A DNA stretch of 64,000 bases, taken from NCBI RefSeq assembly GCF_008806345.1, contig NZ_VZZJ01000015.1, forward strand, positions 19,970 to 83,969. Direction: 5' to 3'. Positions within the stretch are counted from its first letter, which is position 1; each line of letters begins with the position of its first letter. The DNA is from Methylobacterium planeticum. GTDB taxonomy: Bacteria; Pseudomonadota; Alphaproteobacteria; Rhizobiales; Beijerinckiaceae. The notes under the pieces are model-generated. The model searched no databases, was not told where the DNA came from, and saw nothing but the letters and a program-made list of their open reading frames with translations. This document shows positions 49,088 to 59,147 of this stretch, one piece after another. The position numbers were made by a program, and so were the translations under genes.

Positions 49088-52000
49088 TCAATGCGCCTCC
49101 TCCCAGTTCCCCGCCGCCCGCGCCTCGACGGCGAGGGGCACGCGCAGCGTGATGCCCGGGTGGGGGGCCTCCTCCATCACCCGCGAGATCACCGGGAGCG
49201 CCCGCGCGACCTCCTCCTCGGGGGCCTCGAAGACGAGCTCGTCGTGCACCTGCAGGAGCATGCGCACGGTGAGTCGTTCCGCCGCGAGCGCGCCCTCCAT
49301 CCGGGTCATGGCCCGGCGGATGATGTCGGCGGCGGTGCCCTGGATCGGGGCGTTGATGGCCTGGCGCTCGACGCTCGCGCGCTCCTGCGGGTTGTTCGAG
49401 CGGATCTGCGGGTAATGGCAGACGCGGCCGAACAGGGTCGTGACGTAGCCCTTGTCGCGGCAGAACTTCTTGGTGTCGTCGATATAGGCGCGGATGCCGG
49501 GGAAGCGCTCGAAATACTGCTTGATGAAGGCCGAGGCCTCCCCTTGCGGGATGCCGAGGCGGTCGGCGAGGCCGAAGGCCGAGATGCCGTAGATGATGCC
49601 GAAATTGATGGTCTTGGCGCGCCGGCGCAGGTCCGGCGTCATCTCCTTCAGGGGCACCCCGAACATCGCCGAGGCGGTGGCGGCGTGGATGTCGATGCCG
49701 TCCGCGAAGGCCTGGCGCAGCTGCGGGATGTCGGCGATGTGGGCCAGCAGCCGCAGCTCGATCTGGCTGTAATCGGCCGAGATCAGCTTGTTGCCCTCCG
49801 CCGCCACGAAGGCGCGGCGGATGCGCCGGCCCTCCTCGGTGCGGATCGGGATGTTCTGCAGGTTCGGGTCGGAGGAGGAGAGCCGGCCCGTGGTGGTGGC
49901 GGCGAGGGAGAACGAGGTGTGGACCCGGTCGGTGTCGCGCTCGGCATGCTCCTGCAGCGAATCCGTGTAGGTGGATTTCAGCTTGGCGAGCTGGCGCCAT
50001 TCGAGGATCTTCTTCGGCAGCGGGTGGCCGGCCTGGGCCAGCTCCTCCAGCAGCGTCGCGGGGGTCGCCCACTGGCCGGACGGCGTCTTCTTGGCGCCGG
50101 GCAGGCCCATCTTGCCGAACAGGATGTCGCCGATCTGCTTCGGCGAGGAGACCGAGAACGTCTCCTGCGCGTCCTCCTGGATCTCCTCCTCCAGCCGCGC
50201 CAGGGTCTGGGCGAAGTCGCCCGAGAGCCGGCTCAGCATGTTGCGGTCGACGCGGATGCCGCGGCCCTCCATCCGGGCGACGACGGGCACGAGGGGGCGC
50301 TCCAGGGTCTCGTAGACGGCCACGCGCCGCTCGGCCACGAGGCGGGGCTTCATCATCCGCCACAGGCGCAGCGTCACGTCCGCGTCCTCGGCCGCGTAGG
50401 CGGTGGCCTTGTCGAGGGGCACCTTGTCGAAGCTCACCTTGGCCCGGCCCGTCCCCGCCACCTCCGCGAAGGTGATGGGCTGGTGCCCGAGATGGCGGCG
50501 CGCCAGCTCGTCCATGCCGTGCCCGCCCTTGCCGGCATCGAGCACGTAGGAGATCAGCATGGTGTCGTCGAAGGGCGCCACCGTGATCCCGTAGCGCGAG
50601 AGCACGAGCCAGTCGTATTTCAGGTTCTGGCCGACCTTGAGCACCCCCGGGTTCTCGAGGAGCGGCTTCAGGAGCGCCAGGGCGTCGTCGCGGGGGATCT
50701 GCCCGGGCAGTAGGCCCTCGCCGAACAGGTCCTCGCCGCCCCGGTGGGTCAGCGGGATGTAGGCGGCGCGCCCGGGGCCGGTGGCGAGGGAGACGCCGAC
50801 GAGGCCGGCCCGGTTGGCGTCGAGGGCGTCGGTCTCGGTATCGACCGCGATCACCCCCGCCTCCTCGGCCTCGGCGATCCAGGCCTGGAGCTGCTCGGCG
50901 GACTGGATGGTCTCGTAGGCCGCCGTGTCGAAGGGCTTGACCGATTCAGCCGCGCGCGCCGCCACCACGCCCGAGGGCGTCGGCTCGGCGGGGCCCCGGG
51001 GCCGGGCGGGGGCGTCCGGCAGGTCGAGGTCGGCGAAGGGGTCGATCTCGGGCGGGGCGTCGCCGTCCGGCCGCTCGGCCCCGGCCGCCTCGGTCTCGGG
51101 ATCGGGGGGCACGCCGTCGCCGAAGAACGGCACCGCGTCGCTGCCGCCCTCCGGGTTGGCGTAGCCGTGCGGCGTGCCGCCGGGCAGGAGGCTCGGGTCG
51201 GGGCGCACCGCCTCGGGGTCGACGTGCAGCATCTGGGCGATGCGGCGCGTCAGGGTGTTGAACTCCATCGCCTTGAGGAAGCCGACGAGCCTCTCCGGGT
51301 CGGGCTTGGGCAGGCGCAGGGCGTCGAGGGGCACGGGCACCGGCACGCTCTCCTCGAGCGCCACGAGCTTCCGGGAGAGCCTGGCCTGATCGACATTGGC
51401 GAGCAGCGTCTCGCGGCGCTTGGGCTGCTTGATCTCGCCCGCGCGCTCGAGCAGCGCCTCGAGGCTGCCGAACTCCTTGATCAGGGCGGCGGCGGTCTTG
51501 AGGCCGATGCCGGGCACCCCGGGCACGTTGTCGGAGGTGTCGCCGATCAGCGCCAGCGCGTCGCCGATCTGGCTCGGCTGCAGCCCCTCCCACTTCGCCA
51601 CGATGGCGTCCACGTCGAGGTTGCGCTCGGGCCGGTAGCCGGGCTTGCCCTTGGCGCCGGACTCGAAATCGTAGAACCGCACCAGCGGCCCGACGAGCTG
51701 CATCAGGTCCTTGTCGGAGGACACGATGATGACGCCGGCCCCCCGCGCCTCGGCCTGGCGCGCGTAGGTGGCGATCAGGTCGTCCGCCTCGTAGCGCTCG
51801 AGCTCGACCGCGTGCAGCCCGAAGGCCCGCACCGCCTCGCGCATGAGCGGCATCTGGCGCTTGAGGTCGTCCGGCGCGTCGGGGCGGTGGCCCTTGTAGT
51901 CGGGGAACATCTCCTTGCGGAACGAGCCCTCCGACTTGTCGAAGACGATGCCCAGATGGGTCGGGCAGATTCCCGCCGCGCCCTCCTGCACGAATTGCGC

Positions 52001-52201
52001 GATCTTGGCGCAGAACAGCCGCACCGCGCCGGTGGGCAGCCCGTCCGAGGGCCGGAAATTGTAGCGCTCCGGCTGGTTGATCGACTGGAAATAGGCCCGG
52101 AAGATGAACGAGGAGCCGTCGACGAGGATGATCTGGTCGCCGGGGCCGACGGGCTTGTCGTCGGGGGCGGGCGCGGCGGATGCGGGGGCGGTGCTGGTCA
52201 T
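49088..52201 (-). CDS. polA: DNA polymerase I
   Basis: 1037 residues, complete. The 5' nuclease domain (about 20-320) holds ILVDGSSFIFRAYF and GDTSDNVPGVPGIGLKTAA. The 3'-5' exonuclease (about 435-640) keeps its acidic residues: VIAVDTETDAL (DxE), NLKYDWLVL and YAAEDADVTLRL, so proofreading is likely active. The polymerase has motif A ISADYSQIELRLLAHI, motif B RRRAKTINFGIIYG and motif C QVHDELVFEAP. It fills gaps in repair and removes primers. About 110 bp separate it from the YihY-type gene; it is probably monocistronic. Confidence 0.96.
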   Translation of the reverse strand: MTSTAPASAAPAPDDKPVGPGDQIILVDGSSFIFRAYFQSINQPERYNFRPSDGLPTGAVRLFCAKIAQFVQEGAAGICPTHLGIVFDKSEGSFRKEMFPDYKGHRPDAPDDLKRQMPLMREAVRAFGLHAVELERYEADDLIATYARQAEARGAGVIIVSSDKDLMQLVGPLVRFYDFESGAKGKPGYRPERNLDVDAIVAKWEGLQPSQIGDALALIGDTSDNVPGVPGIGLKTAAALIKEFGSLEALLERAGEIKQPKRRETLLANVDQARLSRKLVALEESVPVPVPLDALRLPKPDPERLVGFLKAMEFNTLTRRIAQMLHVDPEAVRPDPSLLPGGTPHGYANPEGGSDAVPFFGDGVPPDPETEAAGAERPDGDAPPEIDPFADLDLPDAPARPRGPAEPTPSGVVAARAAESVKPFDTAAYETIQSAEQLQAWIAEAEEAGVIAVDTETDALDANRAGLVGVSLATGPGRAAYIPLTHRGGEDLFGEGLLPGQIPRDDALALLKPLLENPGVLKVGQNLKYDWLVLSRYGITVAPFDDTMLISYVLDAGKGGHGMDELARRHLGHQPITFAEVAGTGRAKVSFDKVPLDKATAYAAEDADVTLRLWRMMKPRLVAERRVAVYETLERPLVPVVARMEGRGIRVDRNMLSRLSGDFAQTLARLEEEIQEDAQETFSVSSPKQIGDILFGKMGLPGAKKTPSGQWATPATLLEELAQAGHPLPKKILEWRQLAKLKSTYTDSLQEHAERDTDRVHTSFSLAATTTGRLSSSDPNLQNIPIRTEEGRRIRRAFVAAEGNKLISADYSQIELRLLAHIADIPQLRQAFADGIDIHAATASAMFGVPLKEMTPDLRRRAKTINFGIIYGISAFGLADRLGIPQGEASAFIKQYFERFPGIRAYIDDTKKFCRDKGYVTTLFGRVCHYPQIRSNNPQERASVERQAINAPIQGTAADIIRRAMTRMEGALAAERLTVRMLLQVHDELVFEAPEEEVARALPVISRVMEEAPHPGITLRVPLAVEARAAGNWEEAH

Positions 52202-52315
52202 CGCCGGAAGGTCTGCGAGAAAAATTGCGCTTCGTCGAGGGCGTTCGTTCCACCCTCAACGTCATCCTGATGTGGCAGCGTGCCCCCAATGGCCCCCTGC
52301 TGCCTCTGGGCCCCC

Positions 52316-53524
52316 TCAGGTCGCCGCCCCCACCGTGTCGGCCATCCGGGCCTGGCGGGTGCCGAGGGGCTGGGGACGGCCGACCGTGGTGTCCTGCGCG
52401 GTCTGGTGCTCCATCTCGGCGTTGATCTCGGCGCCCGCCAGCACGATGATGGTCGAGATCCAGATCCAGGTCATGAAGCCGATCACGGCGCCGAGGGAGC
52501 CGTAGGTCTCGTTGTACTTGCCGAAATTCGAGACGTACCAGGAGAAGCCCAGGGAGGTGCCGAGCCACAGGGCCGCCGCGATGGCGCTGCCCCAGGTCAC
52601 CCAGCGCCAGCGCGGCGCGTCCCGGCTCGGGCCGTAGCGGTAGATCAGCGCGAGGCCGAGCAGCACGACGAGGTAGAGGACCGGCCAGCGCAGGAGCGAG
52701 ATGTACCAGGCGCCGGCGCTCAGGCCGATGGTGTTGAACACGACCGGCACCACCACGATGCCCGCGAGGGCGAGGACGATGAACAGCAGCGCGCCGGCCG
52801 TGAAGGTGAGGGAGCGCAGGTTGAGCCAGAGGAAGTTTCGCTTCTCGCGCTCCTCGTAGACGATGTTGAGGGCGTCGAAGACCGCCTTCATGCCGCCGTT
52901 GGCGCTCCAGATCGAGAGCGCGAGGCCGGTGAAGAAGGTGATCCCCAGGGTGGTGTCGCCCTTGGCGGCGATGCGCTTCACCTGCTCGCCGACGATGTCG
53001 ATGGCGCCCGAGGGCAGCACCCCCTGCAGGCTCGCCAGGTGCTCGTTGATGGTGCCGACATCGGCGACGAGCCCGTAGCAGGAGACGAGGGCCGCCACCG
53101 CCGGGAAGATCGCCAGCAGCACGTAGAAGGTCACGCCGGCCGCCACCGAGACGAGGCGGTTCTCGCTGACGTCGTGGAAGACCCGCAGGCCGATGTCCTT
53201 CCAGCCGCTCGCCGGGATCTCGGAGGGCGTCGAGGCCTGGCGCCCGCGCCCGCCCTCCGACGCCGCGACCCGGTGGGCATCCCGGCCCTCGTGGGAGGGC
53301 GAGGCCTCGTGCGAGGGGGAGGCCTCGTGCGAGGGGGAAGCCTCGCGCGGCGCATCCGCGGCGGAGCCGCCCGAGGCGGAGCCGCCCGAGCGGCGGCGCG
53401 GCATCGCCACGAGGCCCAGCAGCGCGGTCGCCAGCGCCACGGTCCAGACGGTGGAATTGCGGCTCTCCCGACGATCGACCCGCGCGGTCGCCTCCCGCTT
53501 CAAGAATTCGTCCTGGGTTGCCAT
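52316..53524 (-). CDS. YihY/BrkB-type membrane protein
   Basis: 402 residues. The N-terminal 110 residues are low-complexity with a membrane segment (VWTVALATALLGLVAMP) and three SPSHEA repeats; the rest is the six-helix YihY domain (VSENRLVSVAAGVTFYVLLAIFPAVAAL, TFFTGLALSIWSANGGMKAVFDALNIVYEE, GSLGAVIGFMTWIWISTIIVLAGAEINAEMEHQ). The family was once called RNase BN but is not a nuclease; its role is unknown. The ATG at 53524 is used. Confidence 0.88.
   Translation of the reverse strand: MATQDEFLKREATARVDRRESRNSTVWTVALATALLGLVAMPRRRSGGSASGGSAADAPREASPSHEASPSHEASPSHEGRDAHRVAASEGGRGRQASTPSEIPASGWKDIGLRVFHDVSENRLVSVAAGVTFYVLLAIFPAVAALVSCYGLVADVGTINEHLASLQGVLPSGAIDIVGEQVKRIAAKGDTTLGITFFTGLALSIWSANGGMKAVFDALNIVYEEREKRNFLWLNLRSLTFTAGALLFIVLALAGIVVVPVVFNTIGLSAGAWYISLLRWPVLYLVVLLGLALIYRYGPSRDAPRWRWVTWGSAIAAALWLGTSLGFSWYVSNFGKYNETYGSLGAVIGFMTWIWISTIIVLAGAEINAEMEHQTAQDTTVGRPQPLGTRQARMADTVGAAT
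53287..53340 (-). repeat. Three-copy 18-bp tandem repeat in the YihY gene
   Basis: Units cctcgtgcgagggggagg or near variants at 53287, 53305 and 53323, read as SPSHEA on the minus strand. The period keeps the frame. Confidence 0.88.
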
Positions 53525-53932
53525 CGCCGCCTCGTCTGACGCCCCGCGCCGAGGGGCATGATCCACGGCGACAACCGAGCATCGCGGGCTGCGGTTTCAC
53601 GCGATCGTGTCGGAACCGCTGCGGATGATCTTCCGATCGCGACGGTTCTGCTTCGGGCTCGCCACGCCCGCGTCCGCGAGACGGACGAGATCTTCGGTGA
53701 AACCGGGGGCGCCGGGCGCGTTGTCGTGGGGTGGCGCGAGGCTGCCGGATCCTGTCCGCCGGGCCCTTTTTCGCGAACCCGCTGTGCGCAGGGGCACCGC
53801 GGGTGTAGTCCGGCACGGATTTCGAGGCCGGTCTCGGTTAGGAACGGGACCGGTGCTCCGAGACCCGCCCGAGGACCCGCTCGAGACCGGCCGCGCCGCC
53901 GTCGCATGGCCCGCCCAGGAGACGTTAGACCC
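53525..53932. other. Divergent intergenic region
   Basis: 408 bp between the YihY-type gene (minus) and the antiporter (plus). It must hold both promoters. Short frames in it show no features. A pair of related segments (ggaaccgctgcgg near 53611 and gcgacggttctg near 53640) forms a weak inverted arrangement. Confidence 0.4.
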
Positions 53933-55762
53933 GTGCCGCACGCGACCGAGCTGATCGCCATCATCGCCCTCGGGCTCGTGCTCGCCTTCGTGTGCGGAAT
54001 GGCCGCGCAGCGCCTGCGGCTGCCGCCCCTCGTCGGCTACCTGCTCGCGGGGGTCCTGGTCGGCCCCTACACGCCGGGCTTCGTCGGCAATAGCGGGCTC
54101 GCCGGGCAGCTCGCCGAGATCGGCGTGATCCTGCTGATGTTCGGGGTCGGCCTGCACTTCTCGATCAAGGACCTGATGACGGTGCGCAGCATCGCGCTGC
54201 CCGGCGCCGTGGTGCAGATCGCGGTGGCGACCGCCATGGGCGGCGGCCTCGCCCTGGCCTGGGGCTGGAGCCTCGGGGCCGGCCTCGTCTTCGGGCTGGC
54301 GCTGTCGGTGGCCAGCACCGTGGTGCTGCTGCGGGCGCTCGAGGAGCGCAACCTCCTCGACACAGACAAGGGCCGGATCGCGGTGGGCTGGCTCATCGTC
54401 GAGGACCTCGCCATGGTGCTGGCCCTGGTGCTGCTGCCGGCGCTGGCGCCCTCCCTCGGGGGCGGCGGGGGGGAGGCCGCCGGCCACCACCCGGGCGGCG
54501 GCAGCCTCTGGATCACCCTCGGGCTGACCCTCGCCAAGGTCACGGTGTTCACCGCCCTGATGCTCGTCGGCGGGCGCCGGATCGTGCCCTGGCTCCTCGA
54601 TCAGGCGGCCCGCACGGGCTCGCGCGAGCTGTTCACCCTGGCGGTGCTGGCGCTGGCGCTCGGCATCGCCTTCGGCTCGGCGGAGCTGTTCGGGGTCTCC
54701 TTCGCGCTCGGCGCCTTCTTCGCCGGCATGGTGCTCGCCGAATCGGACCTCAGCCATCAGGCGGCGGCCGATTCGCTGCCCCTGCAGGACGCCTTCGCGG
54801 TCCTGTTCTTCGTCTCGGTCGGCATGCTGTTCGACCCCGGCATCCTGATCCGCGAGCCCCTCTCGGTCCTGGCCGTCCTCGGCGTGATCATGCTCGGCAA
54901 GTCGCTCGCGGCGGTGGCGATCGTGCTGGCCTTCCGGCACCCGGTCGGCACCGCCCTGACCATCGCGGCGAGCCTCGCGCAGATCGGCGAGTTCTCCTTC
55001 ATCCTGGTCGGCCTCGGCCTGTCGCTGAAGCTCCTGCCCGAGGAGGGCCGCGACCTCATCCTCGGGGGCGCCCTCCTGTCGATCACCCTCAACCCGCTGT
55101 TCTTCGCCCTGGCGGCGCGGGTCGAGCGCCACCTGGCGGATCGCCCGGACCTCGCCGCCCGCTTCGAGCGGCAGGGGGCCGGCCAGGTCGCGATGGCGCT
55201 GGAATCCGCGCCGCGCCGCAACCACGCGGTGGTGATCGGCTACGGCCGGGTCGGGAGCAGCATCGGCAAGGCGCTGCAGGCCTGGGACCTGCCCTACGTG
55301 GTGGTCGACCGCGACCGCCGCCGGGTGCTGGAGCTGCGCCAGAACGGCACCGACGCGGTCTTCGGCGACGCCGCCGCCCCGGGCATCCTCGAGGCGGCCG
55401 ATATCGGCAGCGCCCGCCTCCTCGTGCTGGCGACCCCGGATTCGCACCAGACCCGCCGCCTCATCGAGATCGCGCGGGGCGCCAACCCCCAGATCGACAC
55501 CGTGATCCGCACCCACAGCGACAGCGAGCGGCGGCGCCTCGAGGAGGAGCGCGTCGGCCTCGTCCTGATGGGCGAGCGCGAGCTCGCCCTCGGCATGACC
55601 CTCTACGCCCTGCGCAGCCTCGGGGTGAAGGAGGGCGAGGCGCGCCTCTTCGTCGATTCGAGCCGCCAGGAGAGCCGCGCCGCCCCGGAGGCCGCGGTCG
55701 AGGCCGGCCCGGTCGCGCCGGAGCTGCGCCCGCACAAGGAGGCGGACGCCGCCGAGGTCTGA
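53933..55762 (+). CDS. CPA2 monovalent cation:proton antiporter with TrkA-N domain (Kef/YbaL type)
   Basis: 609 residues from GTG 53933 (AGGAGA 10 bp upstream; ATG 53906 is an alternative). About twelve helices (LIAIIALGLVLAFVCGMAAQ, FGVGLHFSIKDLMTVRS, FGVSFALGAFFAGMVLAESDLSHQ) are followed by a TrkA-N nucleotide domain at about 425-540, HAVVIGYGRVGSSIGKALQAW, and PYVVVDRDRRRVLEL. The family exports K+ or Na+ for H+, controlled by NAD(H) binding or glutathione conjugates. No ancillary subunit gene (kefF/G-like) is adjacent. Confidence 0.92.
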   Translation: MPHATELIAIIALGLVLAFVCGMAAQRLRLPPLVGYLLAGVLVGPYTPGFVGNSGLAGQLAEIGVILLMFGVGLHFSIKDLMTVRSIALPGAVVQIAVATAMGGGLALAWGWSLGAGLVFGLALSVASTVVLLRALEERNLLDTDKGRIAVGWLIVEDLAMVLALVLLPALAPSLGGGGGEAAGHHPGGGSLWITLGLTLAKVTVFTALMLVGGRRIVPWLLDQAARTGSRELFTLAVLALALGIAFGSAELFGVSFALGAFFAGMVLAESDLSHQAAADSLPLQDAFAVLFFVSVGMLFDPGILIREPLSVLAVLGVIMLGKSLAAVAIVLAFRHPVGTALTIAASLAQIGEFSFILVGLGLSLKLLPEEGRDLILGGALLSITLNPLFFALAARVERHLADRPDLAARFERQGAGQVAMALESAPRRNHAVVIGYGRVGSSIGKALQAWDLPYVVVDRDRRRVLELRQNGTDAVFGDAAAPGILEAADIGSARLLVLATPDSHQTRRLIEIARGANPQIDTVIRTHSDSERRRLEEERVGLVLMGERELALGMTLYALRSLGVKEGEARLFVDSSRQESRAAPEAAVEAGPVAPELRPHKEADAAEV

Positions 55763-55772
55763 GGGCGGCCCG

Positions 55773-57251
55773 TCAGGCCGCGTCGCGCGAGGAGGCCCGG
55801 ACCTTCTGGGTCGCCGCGTCCACCGTCTCCGTCGAGAGGGCGATCCCGCCGAGGCTGCCGGTGATCTCGGACACGCCCTGCGAGGCCGCCTGCATGCGCG
55901 CCGACATCTCGCGGGTCACGGCGGATTGCTCCTCGACCGCGGCCGAGATGGTGCTGGCGACCTCGTTCAGCGCCAGGATCGTGGCCTGGATCGAGTCGAT
56001 CGCCCCGACCGCCTCCCGGGTGACGTCCTGCGTCGCCGCGATCTGCGCGCCGATCTGCTCGGTCGCCTTCGAGGTCTGGGCCGCGAGCGCCTTCACCTCC
56101 GTCGCCACCACGGCGAAGCCCCGCCCCGCCTCGCCGGCGCGGGCCGCCTCGATGGTGGCGTTGAGCGCGAGCAGGTTCGTCTGCGCCGCGATCCCCTGGA
56201 TCAGGGCCACCACCTCGCCGATCCGGGAGGCGGCGTCGGTCAGCCCCGCGATGATGGTGCCGGTCTGGCGCGTCTGCGTCACGGCCTTGCCGGAGATCTC
56301 GGAGGCGTGCGTCACCTGCTGGCTGATCTCGGAGACCGAGGCGGCCAGCTCCTCCGCCCCCGCGGCGACGGTCTGGATGTCGGAGGAGACCTGCGTCGAG
56401 GCCTGAGCCGCCTGCGCGGCCTGGCGCGAGGCGCCGGAGGCCGCGTCCGCGATGGCGTTCAGGTCGAGGGCGATGGCCTGCTGCAGGGCGGCGCGGCGGC
56501 GGCGCTCCTCGACGCCGGCGCTCACGTCGGTGGCGAACTTGACGACCTTCAGGAGCCGGCCGTCGCGGTCGAAGACCGGGTTGTAGGAGCCGTGGATGAA
56601 GACCTCGCGGCCGCCCTGGGCGAGGCGCCGGTACTCGCCCGCCTGGTACTCCCCGCGGCCGAGCCTGTCCCAGAAGCTCCGGTAGGCGGGGCCGGCCTTG
56701 TCGTCGGGGGCGACGAACAGGCTGTGGTGGCGCCCCTGGATCTCGTCGAGGCGGTAGCCCATCACGGCGAGGAAGTTCGGGTTGGCGGTCAGGATGGTGC
56801 CGTCGACCGCGAACTCGATCACCGCCTGCGAGCGCTGGAGCGCCCGGATCTGCCCCTCGCAATCGGCCGTGCGCGCCACCTGCGCGGTGATGTCGTGGGC
56901 GAACGTCACCACCTTCGCGGGCTTGCCGCCCCGCCCCAGGACGGGGTTGTAGCTCGCCTGCAACCAGACCGTGCGGCCGCCCTTGCCGAGGCGCTTGAAC
57001 GCGCCCGCCTGGAACGTGCCCTGCCGGAGCGCCGACCAGAAGGCGCCGTATTCCGGGCTGTCCCGGTGGGCCGCCTCCACGAGCAGGCCGTGATGCTGGC
57101 CCCGGATCTCCTCCAGGCGGTAGCCGACCGCGTCGAGGAAGCGCTGGTTGGCGCTCAGGATGGTGCCGTCGGGGGCGAACTCGATCACCGCCTGCGAGCG
57201 GTTCAGGGCCTCGATCTTGGAGCGGGTCTCGCCGTCGCGGAAGACGTTCAT
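55773..57251 (-). CDS. Soluble methyl-accepting chemotaxis protein with two PAS domains
   Basis: 492 residues. Two PAS domains (about 10-125 and 135-250) share a template: RSQAVIEFAPDGTILSANQRFLDAVGY and RSQAVIEFAVDGTILTANPNFLAVMGY, so they look like a duplication. A signalling domain follows (about 300-490) with the hairpin tip IAAQTNLLALNATIEAARAG and VVATEVKALAAQTSKATEQI. No membrane segment or HAMP domain is present, so it is a cytoplasmic sensor, of the kind used for energy or redox taxis. No che genes lie next to it. Confidence 0.9.
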   Translation of the reverse strand: MNVFRDGETRSKIEALNRSQAVIEFAPDGTILSANQRFLDAVGYRLEEIRGQHHGLLVEAAHRDSPEYGAFWSALRQGTFQAGAFKRLGKGGRTVWLQASYNPVLGRGGKPAKVVTFAHDITAQVARTADCEGQIRALQRSQAVIEFAVDGTILTANPNFLAVMGYRLDEIQGRHHSLFVAPDDKAGPAYRSFWDRLGRGEYQAGEYRRLAQGGREVFIHGSYNPVFDRDGRLLKVVKFATDVSAGVEERRRRAALQQAIALDLNAIADAASGASRQAAQAAQASTQVSSDIQTVAAGAEELAASVSEISQQVTHASEISGKAVTQTRQTGTIIAGLTDAASRIGEVVALIQGIAAQTNLLALNATIEAARAGEAGRGFAVVATEVKALAAQTSKATEQIGAQIAATQDVTREAVGAIDSIQATILALNEVASTISAAVEEQSAVTREMSARMQAASQGVSEITGSLGGIALSTETVDAATQKVRASSRDAA

Positions 57252-57589
57252 GGGGGCTTCTGGCGCCTGAAGCTGGATCCGGCCCGCTGCGCTCGGTGCC
57301 GGACATCGACTCGTGCGGTCGGAGATTCCGGCAAATCCGGTTAATGCCCGGTTTCGTGTGCAATCTTTCGGATCAGAAACTCAGGTTCAGGAGGGCAAAA
57401 TCGGTTCAATACCGCGTGAGGCCGCAATGCCCCGGCGATCCTCAAGTATTCCCGCAAAGGTTGTATTTTCGCGACGATCCGGGCCGCCTCCGGCCGGGCT
57501 CGGCGGATCAGGCGGGGCCCGGCGGCGCTCGGCCGCCGGCCCGGCCCGGCCGTGACAATTCTGAGTTGTATGCGAGGCTCGACCACCGC
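57252..57589. other. Intergenic region upstream of the chemoreceptor
   Basis: 338 bp between the chemoreceptor start (minus) and the end of udgX. It must hold the chemoreceptor promoter. No tRNA, repeat or further gene is seen. Confidence 0.4.
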
Positions 57590-59146
57590 CTAGGACGCGA
57601 GATCCTGCGCCAGCGCCTCGACCCGGCGCAGGTCGTCGACGAATGCCGCGTAGGCCTCCGCCTTGGCCTCGTCGGGCAGGCGCAGCAGGTAGGAGGGGTG
57701 GACCGTGATGAAGCCCTGGAAGCGGTTGTCGAAGCGCTCGAACCGGAAGGGCCCGCGGGCCCGGGTGATCGGCACGGCCTTGCCGGTCAGCGCCAGCACC
57801 GCGGTGGCGCCGAGCGCCACCACGAGCTTCGGGCCCACGAAGTCGAGCTCCCGGTCGAGCCACCAGCGATAGTGGCTGACCTCGCCGGCGGTGGGCTTCT
57901 GGTGGATGCGGCGCTTGCCGCGCTCCTCGAACTTGAAGTGCTTGACCGCATTCGTCAGGTAGGCCCGGTCCCGGGCGAGGCCGGCCTCCGCCATGGCGCG
58001 GGACAGGAGCTGGCCCGCCGGGCCCACGAAGGGCCGGCCCTGCCGGTCCTCCTGGTCGCCCGGCTGCTCGCCCACGAACGCCACGGTCGCGCCGACCGGG
58101 CCCTCGCCGAGCACCGCCTGGGTGGCGCCGGGCACCAGCGGCTCGGAGCGGCGGATGAGGGCGTTGAGGGCGTCGAGCGAGGCGGGGTCCTGGTCGGCCA
58201 TGGCGGCGACCGCGCGGACGGGCTGGCGCTTCGTCGGCATCTGCGGCTCCCTCTCGATCATCTGGGCGGTGCGCGTGCCCGCCGCCCGGATCAGGGCCGG
58301 GATGGCGGCGGTCTCGGGCATGTTGTGCCAGTACTTCTTCGGCATCTCGGCCCGCATCGCCCGCAGGTTGGTGCGGGCCGGGTTGAAGGTGCTCTCGTAA
58401 TAGTCCCGCCAGCCCGCCTCGAACCCGTCGCCCGGCGGCACCGCCTCGCGCCGGCCGGGCGGGCCGAACCGCACCGCCTCGCCGTCCCAGATGGCCGAGC
58501 CCTCCGGCGTCAGGATGGTCCAGCGCAGCGCCCGGAAGCGCTCCACGAAGAACGGGGCGGCGGCCTCGAGGATGTGGTGCTCCGGCTCGAACCAGGCGAC
58601 GAAGCGCTCGGTTCCGGCAGCCTCCGGCACGCGGCGGAAGCGCAGGAAGGCGTGCATCTTGTGCAGGTCGCGCTGGATCGCCCTGCGCATCAGCCCGAGG
58701 CGGTGGACCAGGGGGTCGCTGCCCACTTCGAGGAGCTGGCGCTCGCCCTTCAGGATCCGCCAGATCAGCCCGTACAGCAGGGCGTAGCGCTCGGGGTCGC
58801 GGTGGGGCACCACCATCGCGATCAGGTCCGCCACCGCCCGCGGCAGCGGCACCGCAGCGCCCTCCGCCGGCGCCGGCGCCGGCGCGAACAGGCCTGGCGC
58901 CGCGCCGCTCGCGAAGGCCACGCCCTCGGGCGCCACCCCGGCGGCCACGAGCCCGCGCACGGCGGCCCGGAACCCCGGGAGGTCGGCCCCGGGGCCGAGC
59001 AGGACCGTGCGCAGGGGGGGGCTCTCGGGGCCGGGCGCCGGGCTCTCGGGGCCGGACCCGGCGCGGTCCGCCTCTCCGGTCCGGGCGAGGGCCGGTCCGC
59101 GACGCGGAGCGGGGGAGGGGGCGTGCCGGGGCGCCTGCGCGGTCAT
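57590..59146 (-). CDS. UdgX-type uracil-DNA glycosylase fused to an N-terminal DUF4130 domain
   Basis: 518 residues. Residues about 45-290 match DUF4130 (LIWRILKGERQLLEVGSDPLV, LRFRRVPEAAGTERFVAWFEPEH). The C-terminal 190 residues are a family-4-like UDG: motif 1 GEQPGDQEDRQGRPFVGPAG (359-378), the Fe-S-type cysteine positions largely replaced, and the UdgX loop KRRIHQKP with His415, the residue known to bond covalently to the abasic site. The C-terminal VHPSYLLRL is motif 2. UdgX seals uracil sites by staying attached. It follows the radical SAM gene by 1 bp on the minus strand. Confidence 0.92.
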   Translation of the reverse strand: MTAQAPRHAPSPAPRRGPALARTGEADRAGSGPESPAPGPESPPLRTVLLGPGADLPGFRAAVRGLVAAGVAPEGVAFASGAAPGLFAPAPAPAEGAAVPLPRAVADLIAMVVPHRDPERYALLYGLIWRILKGERQLLEVGSDPLVHRLGLMRRAIQRDLHKMHAFLRFRRVPEAAGTERFVAWFEPEHHILEAAAPFFVERFRALRWTILTPEGSAIWDGEAVRFGPPGRREAVPPGDGFEAGWRDYYESTFNPARTNLRAMRAEMPKKYWHNMPETAAIPALIRAAGTRTAQMIEREPQMPTKRQPVRAVAAMADQDPASLDALNALIRRSEPLVPGATQAVLGEGPVGATVAFVGEQPGDQEDRQGRPFVGPAGQLLSRAMAEAGLARDRAYLTNAVKHFKFEERGKRRIHQKPTAGEVSHYRWWLDRELDFVGPKLVVALGATAVLALTGKAVPITRARGPFRFERFDNRFQGFITVHPSYLLRLPDEAKAEAYAAFVDDLRRVEALAQDLAS

Positions 59147-59147
59147 C

